Origin: Symsagittifera roscoffensis
Taxonomy: Eukaryota > Xenacoelomorpha > Acoela > Convolutidae
Reading direction: 5' to 3'
Length of the DNA stretch: 64,000 nucleotides
Assembly (NCBI RefSeq): GCF_963678635.1
Contig: NC_087064.1
Location: 8,471,671-8,535,670 of the forward strand
The notes below the pieces were generated by a model. It was not told the origin of the DNA. It saw only the letters and a list, made by a program, of their open reading frames with translations, and did not search any database. The first letter of the stretch is position 1. Every line of letters begins with the position of its first letter. Made by a program: the position numbers and the translations under genes. Positions 33,345 to 42,668 of the stretch are shown in pieces.

Positions 33345-33365
33345 GTCAATCAAATCTTGATTGAC
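33345..33365. repeat. Perfect 9-bp hairpin next to other small palindromes
   Basis: GTCAATCAA and TTGATTGAC flank a 3-base loop. CTGACTGAGTCAG (33322-33334) and ACAGCTGT (33340-33347) lie directly upstream, making a cluster of palindromes. A 32-codon plus-strand frame starts just downstream (33370-33468). Confidence 0.7.
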
Positions 33366-33873
33366 ATTTATGAAAGATACTAAAGATACTAACGAACTTG
33401 AAAAATCTCCATCTGAAAACAATAACACAGGACAGCCTCAGGCCATTTTGTTTGCAGTTGAGTGGTAGTTGAAATATTGCTTACAGTATCTAAATTAAAC
33501 TAGTTAATAAATTGTAAAGTTTATTGCACTCTGGTAGTTAAAAGAAAGCATTTTATCTTTTTGAATCAATTCCGGTGTGTCATAGAGTAAATTACAGGTA
33601 TGAATAGAATTGATTCATCTATTTCTGGCTATTAATGGGAATATTCTCTTTTTTGTTACTGGTCCTCTCTTAACTAAATTGACAGGAAACAATTTTATCT
33701 CTGAAGTAAATTTTTTAATCATCGCTATCAGATTTTGCCGGTGCTTTTTCGGATGTGCAAAATAGATACCAATTTTTTCGATGATTATTACAAGCCGTTT
33801 TTTGTTACTTATTAGTCTTTTTAATCGAATACATCTCTGCTTTAAGTTCAAAGTCAATTTTTTGAAAATTGAA

Positions 33874-34140
33874 ATTTTTTAACCTAAAATTAGTAACTAA
33901 AAATCAGTAAATTAAACTGCTAAAACAACATTTTTAAAAATTTCAACAAAAACCTTTAGACACCTGAACAACAACTTTCACGATTTTAGCAGTTTAATTT
34001 GCTGATTTTTAATTACTAATTTTAGGTTGAAAAAATTCAACCAAAAATTAGTAAGTAAAAATTAGTAAATTAAACTGCTAAAATCGTGAAAGTTGTTGTT
34101 GAGTTGTCTACAAGGTTTTTGTTGAAATTTTAAAAAATGT
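33874..34140. repeat. Foldback element with ~100-bp arms
   Basis: A block reading ACCTAAAATTAGTAA … AAATTAAACTGCTAAAA occurs forwards at about 33879, inverted at about 33983-34026 and forwards again at about 34039-34085. The segment 33925-34026 is almost perfectly inverted at 34039-34140 with a centre near 34031. No ORF or target duplication was identified. Confidence 0.8.
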
Positions 34141-35088
34141 TTCAGACATCATTTTGAAAATATATTTGATTTAGCTGAAATTGGTGGAATAAATAATACA
34201 GCTAGTCCGAACAACTATATATGAAGAATTCATTGCGCTTGTATTAGTATTTGCCATTTGGAATCCGGGATTTAAGTCCGGCTTTATTTTGATCGTAGCT
34301 TTCAAAACAGACCATGGTTTTTACAAAAAGATTTTTTCCGTCTTCGTTGCGTTAAAAAGAAACGAGTTATCCAAAATCCAACCGCGTGGAAATTTCTGGA
34401 AACCGGTTGTTATATTTTGCGGGTGTTGAATTGGAGCTAGCACGTGACGAGATATATTTTTTCGGGTTAAGGGATTGGTTCTTTTGAATAAATTAAACCC
34501 AAACAAGTCAAAATGTTTTGAGCTTAGAATCAAGCACACATAGTAGCATAGTTGTGTCAAATTTGATCAAAAACGCAATCAAAGACATAGGTACTTTGTG
34601 TTTAAGTTTGCGCCTTAAACAAACTTTAAGGCAGAAATAACCGCCGATTTGAACGCTTTTATAGCCTAAACTAAACATTATTAACCAGGTGAAACTTTAA
34701 TCTCCTAAAGCATTGCTTCCAATTCTTAATTCCATTTTCCTTTGAGTTATTTTTATCAACGAATGCCTTGAATTTCAATTGGTTATTACATATCTTTCAA
34801 GTTGAATTCAAGCAAAACAGAGCAAAAAAGTTCGCGACGTGTCAAATCATTCCAGTTCGGTAGGTTTCCAAAACCCTGATGAACTTAGACTGAACCTGGG
34901 TTTCAAATTATGCGCCTGCTCCGGGGAAGTCCAGTTACAATAATTTCCTTGACGTTTATGCCTCTGTAGCGACGATTTTCAGTATAAATATATTCAATAC
35001 TTATTCGCAGTTTTGTGGATTTACCAAAGCTGCTTTTGTTTGAAAGTCTTTTTTTTTGAAAAGTCAGTTGACAATGGACCGTCGAATT
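34141..35088. other. Upstream region of the gene at 35152
   Basis: There are no recognised genes or repeats. It is the natural place for distal regulatory sequence of the gene that follows, but I cannot name sites. Confidence 0.4.
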
Positions 35089-35090
35089 GG

Positions 35091-35098
35091 TATAAATA
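35091..35098 (+). promoter_or_regulatory. TATA box and short upstream ORF of the gene at 35152
   Basis: TATAAATA lies 53 bases before the ATG at 35152. Transcription would start near 35120, leaving a very short leader. An ATG at 35120-35122 opens a three-codon upstream ORF (Met-Glu-Glu, stop 35129-35131); whether it is in the mRNA depends on the exact start. An in-frame TAA at 35137-35139 shows that 35152 is the first usable ATG of the main frame. Confidence 0.6.
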
Positions 35099-35151
35099 GC
35101 TGGAAACCGCGACGCGTACATGGAAGAATAGTGATATAAGTACAGTTCAAA

Positions 35152-36622
35152 ATGTCTCCAACGGATTATAATAACGGTTCTTGTTCAAATGCCACCACAC
35201 AGAGGAATTTGCTGAAATTGCACCATTGCAGTAATGCAGACATATATTATAGTTATAGTCCGTCGGCTGTAGAAAGTAGAACTAAAGCAACTACCACCAA
35301 CACAACCGACCGCCGTTCCAATTTTAATTTGAACTCTTTTCAACTTGCAAAAAATAGCGTTGTAAAGAATCCAGCTTGCCAATTGAACCCTAACCAAAAG
35401 CTTCAAATCCTGCAAGAACGAAGAGTCCAACAAGATCGCAAAAGTGGACGCGCTGGTGGATTTAGAGCACCGCCGAAAATCCCGGTCAGAAATTCAAGTA
35501 ATGCGCTTCAAGATTTACAACTATTGGCCACCAAGGAAATCAAAGCAGATCGGACGGATAAAACTAATAGTTTGGAGCCAGATGAATTGATATCGTCCGG
35601 TAACAGGCCGGTTGAGACTAGAAATCATCAGAGAAAAGTCAACAGTCAGAAGACTTCTGCAAACAAAACACACGATTGTGGAGAATTTTACTGTTCCGGA
35701 TTAGATTGTGCGAAACAGATTCTACAAAACAGATCATATAGAAAAGAAAAAGACAATGCTTTAAAGCATTCCTTAATTAATCAATTAAAAGTGCACGAAA
35801 CTAAAAATTCGTCTGTGAAGACGAAAGAGTTGCCAAAAACCCCTCCACCGTTACCACCGAAAATTCCATTGAAAAAATCTGATCGTCGCGAAAATCCGAA
35901 CACTTTCTACTCAGAATTACGAACTAACAAAAAGATTCCAGCAATCAAAACTTGTATTATTAGAAGAGCAGATAGTGTCCGAAATGAGCAAAAAAGGACA
36001 GGTTTAAGAAGGGATTTAGAGAACAGCAGTTCCGGAGAAAGTGAAATTAAGACGACGAAAAGAACAAGAGTTGACAAGTTATATTTGCCAACAGATAAGC
36101 TGAAACGCGCAAGGATAAATACAATGGAAAGCGTTTGCTCAAATAGTGAAAACAGAGAAAACGCTGTCACTGCTTCACTTGAGAATCGAAATAAAGAAGA
36201 ATTTACATCTGAGATTGAAAAATCAAGCCTCGGTCAAGAAATAATGAAGCAGAATGATGATTTTGAATTAGTGGACGATAATAGTTTAGCACCATCGGCA
36301 GAATCAAAAATGGAAACTAAGTTATCCGACGAGCAAATTCAGAATGAACGAAAGCGAAACAATTCAAAAGCAGACGAAAAAAGGGGTACTAATTCGCAAA
36401 ATGTTTCGAGCGATAACGTAATAGACTCGGTGACTCGTGGCGTGAATTTTGAGTTAATAGACGACCAACCAGATACTTCAGTTTCGTTTTGTACTAATAC
36501 GACAGGAGATGATTTGTGCGACGCAGATGTGAGTCTAAGTACTGGAACCGAAGAACCCATGTCAATATCTCTCATTTCGTCTCAGTCACATCCTAAATCT
36601 GGAACAGGTGGATCGGATTCAG
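35152..36622 (+). CDS. Large disordered protein, exon 1 (possible N-terminus of a giant ankyrin)
   Basis: The ATG at 35152 has an A at -3 (TTCAAAATGT) and follows a TATA box and an in-frame stop. The frame runs 490 codons plus one base to the donor CAG|GTAAGA at 36622/36623; the frame would otherwise stop at 36645. The product is polar and probably unstructured, rich in Ser, Asn, Lys, Arg and Glu. Visible features: three cysteines at regular five-residue spacing in CGEFYCSGLDC (residues 176-186), a proline-rich PPPLPPKIPLKK at about 231-242 that fits a class II SH3 ligand, and two FEL(V/I)DD motifs near residues 370 and 431. No family is recognised. The phase-1 donor matches the phase of the acceptor at 37268. 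Confidence 0.85.
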
Positions 36623-37267
36623 GTAAGACGACATTTTTCTCTTAATATTCTGGAGGGAGGGAAGTATTTGAAAACAGGGAATGTAGACGGTCATCAAATC
36701 CCACTTCGGTAATAGTTGGAGGGGTCCCAGTGTCATCCGCCTCCTCAAGGTGGGATCGGCGGCGGTGAAATGGGTGACACTCCCTCCCCACGGTTGTTCC
36801 TGCATTGAGTCATCATTTCCCGGTCGCAGAAGGAAAAAAAACAACAATGCATGTGGGTTTTAATTAGGAGCTAACCAATTCCGATGTTGTCCTAATCCCT
36901 CGAGATTAAATGTTTCAAGTTTCTATCAAACTAACTGTTTGTTTTGCTTTACCAAAAATTTCTATGGGATCACGAAGTTTTTGCAAAGTTAATTCTTCAT
37001 TACAGTTGAAAAAATTTCGAAAATGCATACGGTTTGATTTTAATGCGTAATGATAGTTACAAATAAATTTTGTCTGAGTTAGCAAATGTGCAGTTGAAGC
37101 ATAAAATATTTATCTTCAATCAAATGGCTCAGTTTGAAAAAAGCTGTTATCATTCACCACGATTTGAATCTTTTCGGTCCAAAAATCAAAAAATATAATT
37201 GTCATAAACAAGTCTTATCTTTTGTTCCTTTGTCTAAAAAAATTAAATTCTTTTTTTTTTCGATCAG
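36623..37267 (+). other. Intron 1 of the disordered-protein gene
   Basis: It is bounded by GTAAGA and a T-rich acceptor CGATCAG. It contains a C/G-balanced stretch at 36720-36830 (CCTCCTCAAGGTGGGATCGG) but no recognised element. Confidence 0.75.
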
Positions 37268-38104
37268 GTGTAAGCAGTGGTCTGTCGCCTCCTATTTCAA
37301 ACCTCCACATTTCATCACAATTGCAAGAAGCAGCAACGTTATCAGGAATCAAGGACGACTCAAACTCGAAAGATGTCAAAAAAGGATCTGAACCCAGAAC
37401 GGAGGAGTCAAATAGCGACATAAAAAGTACCCCGTTGGGAGTTAATGGGACAGACACAATTAATATTTATGGGCGAAGTGAAAAGGAAAAAGCGATTGAA
37501 GGAAAACAAATTGTAAATGAAGAGGATTTGTGGCGACAAAGGAGTGGTAATGGGAGTAAAACAGTTAACAGCGGGACCCAATCCGACCAAGAGCAGATCT
37601 TAGGGGGAGGGGGTGGGGGGTTGCTGCAAGTAATTTCATCAGTCAACCAGATTGAACCTACAACTATATTACGTCCTCCAAATTCAACTAAAAGAAGTAA
37701 CAGTGCTTTTTCGTCTGGTAATAACATCAATAGCACCACCAGCCAAAGTAAAAAATCGAATAATAAAGCGCCTGTATTCAAAGCTCCAACGAACAGCCCA
37801 ATAGCGAAACCGATCTGTAAAGTTGAAGCAAGTCAAGTCAGCTCTTCGGGTTATTACTGCAGTTCGTTTATCGTAACAACAGAGAATACTACCACTGCTA
37901 TCGATACGCACAGTTATTTCCAAAATCAATCCGATAATACATCAAACTCCTCGCCGCCAGAGAGAAATTTAATTTGCCCAGACGTAACTGACAGACGACA
38001 AGTGCCCATCTCTCAGAATTTGCCCATTCAGATAGAAACTCTAGCCCACTCGGCTTCTTTTCTGCCCATTTCGCCGCCCCTGCCTCGACCCCTGAATAGA
38101 ACAG
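37268..38104 (+). CDS. Disordered protein, exon 2
   Basis: The acceptor is a T-run then CGATCAG at 37267; the exon takes the codon split after one base (G|GT, Gly), in phase with exon 1. It is 837 bases long and ends ACAG|GTCGGA at 38104/38105, again in phase 1. The product is Ser/Asn/Thr-rich with a Gly stretch from GGAGGGGGTGGGGGG near 37603, and SSGYYCSSFIVTTENTTT near 37845. Reading past the donor gives a stop at 38152-38154, which supports splicing. No domain is recognised. Confidence 0.78.
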
Positions 38105-38519
38105 GTCGGACTAATTTGATACTCTTTTATTGCAAGACATCTAAGCGGTATTGAAGTACTAAGGTTCATGAATGAAATTATATTAAGACCCCGCCGATTT
38201 TCTTTATTTAAATTGCATACTTAGGATCGCATAGAAAGCACACTTTGATAGAAAACGCATTTTGATGTTAACGAAGTTCGCGTGGATACATAAAAGTGAA
38301 CTATTTAACTGGGTTCTTTCAAATGAAAGTCGGCCATTAAGTTGAAGCATTTCTCAGTTTTGTTTCCATGATTTTTCCTCAAAGCTTGTCAAAATTTTAA
38401 AAATTATTATCCGAACGAAATAGTGCAAGTGAATTATCTATATTTTTTTAAATATAACAGAAGGTTAAAAGGAGCTTTGTTTGATGTCTTGCAATGACTC
38501 AAATCTCTGTCTTTACCAG
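38105..38519 (+). other. Intron 2 of the disordered-protein gene
   Basis: It is bounded by GTCGGA and CTTTACCAG. It is AT-rich and holds nothing recognisable. Confidence 0.72.
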
Positions 38520-40468
38520 TTGATCTCTCGAACTATGAGGTGGCATCTTGCTCCAACGTCGCAGTGGACGATTTCTCCATTCCCTATCTGTCAAACAACG
38601 AACATCTGAGCAGCAACAGTGTCGAAAGTTCACACCAGCACAATTCAAAGGAGAACTCAGTCGTAGACAGCACATTGTCCGAGATCAGCTCGGAACGAAC
38701 AAATGTCGCAGTCGGAACGAACGACGATTTGTTTTGTCCTCTAGCAATTGTAACTAGTGCGATAACTCCGACATTTCAAGAACAAGGAACTCAAACTATA
38801 CAGACACATTTCCAATCATATCAACAAGCTCAATTTGGAACAAACGATTTGTCTGTAAATCAGCCTTTGTTTAATTTGCACCAAAATTTTGGCCCGACGT
38901 ACGATTTCATCGACGATCCAGTCGAAAGAACTGGAACTCAAGTTGTGAACCCGATTCCAGGGTTGGTTTATGAAATAACTACAACAGTAACTACTCGGGT
39001 TCCCTACGAGCGCGAACCACGAGTTAGACGACCACGAGAGAAACATGCAAGGCAACACGACGCGAATGTAATTGGCGAACAACGAGAAACGAACCCTCGG
39101 AAGTTGAGACGCAGTCAAACGCTTGTTAAAAAAGATCCAGCTACTGAAGAATGTCCAATTGTTTCCAATGAAGATTTCCGAAACTCTGATGAAAATATGA
39201 ATAGTTCAAGATATCGAAATATTAGAACTAAGCGAAATAATCGCTACTTTAACGGAGATGAACGCAGCGCGAGCAGTGATAAATTACTTGATGGAAATTA
39301 CTATCAAAATGAACAGTACAATACAAAGTCATCAAGATTGCGAACATCTTCTTATGAAAATGCGATTAACCAGTCGCGGAACAATCTGTTTATTGAAAGT
39401 TTAAGCGAGACTTACGAGCCGTTTTTCTCCTCGCGTCAACCAAACTTAACGAAGCAGTTCAGAAGTCAGCAGTTAAGTTATGGTAATCAAAACTCTGAAC
39501 TTAAAAGGGCCGAGCAATTTGGAAGATCGAATCTGTTTCGCCCTTTGAATATCGATGTTTCGCAAGATCAAGTCGATCATGAAAGGCAAAAAGCAAGAAG
39601 CTATGATCACCTGAGAACGCCGCCGATTGCGCTGGACGATTTTTTCAATTCCCAACCACGATGCGCACCTTTAACCACTACAACAATTGACAAGAGGCGG
39701 TTCTATGACCCGGTTACGGGGTCGAGACCACAAACATTTCGCAGGAACCATCGTCGAAATACAGAGCGCCCAAAATCGATTGTCGGTTGTATCAGTGCTA
39801 GCAGCTCGTATGATTGTTACGAAGACGACAATTTTTTATCAGGATTGATAAGAACATTTACAAGTATTTGTACAAAAAAGCAGAATCGAAAATCGGTCGT
39901 GGTCGAAAATCCCCATCGCGGTTATCTACCTTACCAATGCGGAATGACCTTTCCCGATTGTTCACATCGCAGTTTACCCCCTCCTTCATCAGCGGTTATA
40001 AGGTCCAACAGATTTTACCCAGAGGTAACTGGTACTCTGTCATACGGTGCTAACGTCCAAAACTCACGATTGAATTGCCCGCTTTATCATGAAGGGTTTA
40101 AAACGTTACCACACTTTTCATCACGCAATTTTAACACTAACTCAAATAGGTTTGAAGCAAACAATGTAGCACGTCATTGTGGTTGGACTAATAGCGAAGA
40201 TAACCTTCATCATCATTACCATAATCCTTACTTACCACCACCTATGTTTATACATGGCAGGGGTGAAGGACGCAGTTTAGTTATGGGTGATGGTTACTTG
40301 CCGAATTACACACAGAGTAAAGATGAGAGAGTGAAAAGTAGACATTGCTCTTTGAATGCATGTCGTCTTCAGGAGCAAAGTGATAGACATCACCAGAAGC
40401 CACATAATCAGAGATATAGTAGTCGATCTAGAGAGGTATTGAAAGTAAAAGTTAAGCTGCAAACTTAA
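38520..40468 (+). CDS. Disordered protein, exon 3; ends at TAA 40468 or splices onward near 40435
   Basis: The acceptor CTTTACCAG ends at 38519 and the exon completes a phase-1 codon (G|TT, Val). The frame is open for about 650 codons, rich in Asn, Arg, Ser and aromatic residues. Features: YEITTTVTTRVPYERE near 38970, a highly basic stretch at 39015-39115, and two related motifs, RFYDPVTGSRP (about 39700) and RFYPEVTGTLSY (about 40010). The frame ends at TAA 40466-40468, with AATAAA at 40641. Phase-0 donors near the end (GAG|GTATTG at 40435, AAA|GTAAAA at 40444) would fit the phase-0 acceptor of the ankyrin exon at 42450. So the exon is either terminal or joins ankyrin. With the 40435 donor the three exons total exactly 1,408 codons. 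Confidence 0.8.
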
Positions 40469-40640
40469 GTTGAGGGTTTAATTCGGGTAGTACGTTTAAG
40501 AAATTCACCGTTGTAGATTTTTTGTTGCTTTTTGATGTCTGTCTTCGAGGTTCAAAGATTCCTTCAGTTCATCTACAAGTTGTAGATGATCTTTGAGAGA
40601 CGGAGTTTTTAAGTGCTCTGGTACTTTAAACGCTTTTTAC

Positions 40641-40646
40641 AATAAA
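40641..40646 (+). terminator. Possible polyadenylation signal
   Basis: AATAAA lies 173 bases after the TAA at 40468. It supports, but does not prove, an mRNA end here; the same hexamer is frequent by chance in such AT-rich DNA, and it sits at the start of a tandem repeat. Confidence 0.35.
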
Positions 40647-40836
40647 TATTTTTAAAAAATACCCTTCGAGGCACAGAATTAATAGTTAACAATTCTAAAG
40701 TTTTTGGGATCTTTTTTTTGAGAATCGTGAGAGAAAGTTCATTAAAGGTGTCAAATTGATTCGAGTTCTATTTTTTTCTGAATAACTGCTATAACCAAAC
40801 TTGAAGTTAAATTTATCTCGCTTTTTTAAATACGTT

Positions 40837-41254
40837 TAAGAGTAATAAACGTGGCGGGACTCTTATATAGGTCTTGCTGATTTTTTGTTTGTTTTTTTTT
40901 TCGGGAAAAGTCTTAAAATTTGTTAACGCTCAATTTTGATTTTTCGCGGTTTGACTTGTGATTTCATTGTTGAAAGGAAGGCAAACTCCACTATCGAACA
41001 GCAAAAGTGTAAAGGTCGCAAAAAATGTGATCGACCTCTGATTTCCAAAATTGAAATTAATTATCAGATTTCCAGCGAAATAAAAGTTTTACAAAAAAGT
41101 GTTCATCATAAATTGTTCTACAAAGTCAAATAGCTTTAAGGCCATCTCTTTTTTTTCGAAATTTGAAAGTTGAGGGATCTTGAAAAAACAATTCAGTTTT
41201 TTTTCAGTTTCCTTGCGTTCATTACTCTTTTCCAACTGTTAGTTGTCTATGTTT
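40837..41254 (+). mobile_element. ~430-bp dispersed element, type copy R2, inserted in a T-run
   Basis: Comparison with the uninterrupted neighbouring units (TACGTTTTTTAAATAATTAA) shows the insertion sits inside the run of T residues, which defines its ends: left TAAGAGTAATAAACG…GGACTCTTATATAGGTC, right CATTACTCTTTTCCAACTGTTAGTTGTCTATG. Left-end AAGAGT…ACTCTT and right-end CCAAC…GTTGT form hairpins; the ends are not inverted copies of each other. There is no ORF. Terminal hairpins with insertion between T residues and no clear duplication fit a non-autonomous Helitron-like (Helentron/DINE type) element. The superfamily call is inference. Confidence 0.75.
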
Positions 41255-42449
41255 TTTTTAATAGTTAATCATTTGAATGTTTGAAAGTTTTTGATCTTGT
41301 TTTAAAAATCCGTAGGAAGTTTTCACTTAAGGTGCAAAATTAAGTCGAGTTCTTTTTTGTCTGAAATTCTACAATAACCAAACTGAAAGTAAATTTATCT
41401 TGGTACTTTGAACGCTTTCTAAAATATGTTTTTTTAAATAGTTCATCATTTTAATGTTTCAACGTTTTTTGTGATCTTGTTTTGAGAATCCTTAGGGAAA
41501 TTTCATTAAAAGTGTCAAATTGAGTGGAGTTCTGTTTTGTCTGAAATTCTGCAGTAACCAAACTTCAAGTTGCAAACTCAAATTTATCTTGGTACTTTAG
41601 ATGCTTTTTAAAGTACGTTTTTTAAATAATTAATCATTTGAATAATTGAAAGTTTTTGTTATTTTGTTTTGAGAGTCCCTAGGGAAATTTCATTACAGGT
41701 GTCATTGAGTCGAGTTCTATTTTGTCTGAAATTCTGAATAACCAAACTTGAAGTTAAATTTATCTTGGTACTTTAAACGCTTTTTAAAGTAAGTTTTTTC
41801 AATAATTAATCATTTGAATGTTTTAAAGTTTTTGGTGATCTTGTTTTGAGAATCCCTAGATAATATCATTGCAGGTGCTAAATGAAGTCGATTTCTGTTT
41901 TGTCTGAGTTTACTGCAATAACCAAACTTGAAGTATATTTTATCTTATTGTAAAATGCCATCTGATCTAACCGAAGACTTGGACTAAGAATGAGGCCTAG
42001 AAGTTCTTGACTAATATGAGTTTCCTGGCTGTTTTAATACTGTGAGGCAAAATTTCATCCGAACCATTTTTCTGAATATTGATTTTAAAAAATTCTTTGA
42101 TTTATATTAGAAACAAAAATAGACGTCGCGCAGAAAATTTTGACAAGATAGGGTCTTTACTCTTTATAGAGCTTTGGGGAAGGCTAGAAAACCAACATCA
42201 ATTTGATGAATCATAATAATGAAAAATAATAAGAATCGTTTCTTTTTTTGCCTTGCAGTCGGGTTTTGTAGTAAGAATTTTGGCTCTTTTCCATTCCTCC
42301 CACAAATTTCAGTTTTCGTAGTTGTTTTATTTATTTTCACCGTACTTATGGCTGAAGTTTTTCAAAAGGATTGAAATTGGGCAGTTGGGGGGGGTGCAAA
42401 AGAGCTTTAATAATAATATTTCAACCAACCTATCTGACTGTGTGTTTAG

Positions 42450-42668
42450 CCCCAAGTTGACCCCGTGACCAAGTACCTGAGAGCTGCCCGCAATGGTCGC
42501 CAGGACGAGATGCTTGCCCTACTGCAACAGTACGCACACCATGGAGTTCACGTTGAAGTCTGCAACTCCAGTGGTCTCAATGCACTCCATCTGGCGGCCA
42601 AAGAGGGACACCTGCACATTGCACAGCTGCTGATGGATGCAGGCATTGATATTCACGCCATGACTAAG
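42450..42668 (+). CDS. ANK: Ankyrin exon a: ANK repeats 1-2
   Basis: The acceptor is GTGTTTAG at 42449, itself an in-frame stop, so no reading continues upstream. The exon starts in phase 0 (Pro-Gln-Val-Asp) and encodes [19 protein letters not shown] and [19 protein letters not shown], then DIHAMTK before the donor AAG|GTGTGT. The equivalent vertebrate exon also ends just before KGNTALHIA. There is no ATG before the conserved part, so at least one more exon must lie upstream. Confidence 0.9.

Larger units (their letters stand above)
40600..41950. repeat. Tandem array of ~180-bp units, interrupted by element R2
   Basis: Units begin TTGGTACTTTRAACGCTTT, continue AATTAATCATTTGAATG, GTGATCTTGTTTTGAGAATC and CAAATTGAGT.GAGTTCT, and end ATAACCAAACTTGAAGT. 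They occur from about 40615, 41400, 41589 and 41765, with partial units at the borders. The first unit is split at a T-run by a 418-bp insertion (40837-41254). The array lies between the disordered-protein exons and the first ankyrin exon. Confidence 0.82.

Noticed and set aside
34903-35121. Minus-strand 72-codon ORF at the promoter of the 35152 gene
   Set aside because: It overlaps the TATA box region, has no motif and is of chance length.
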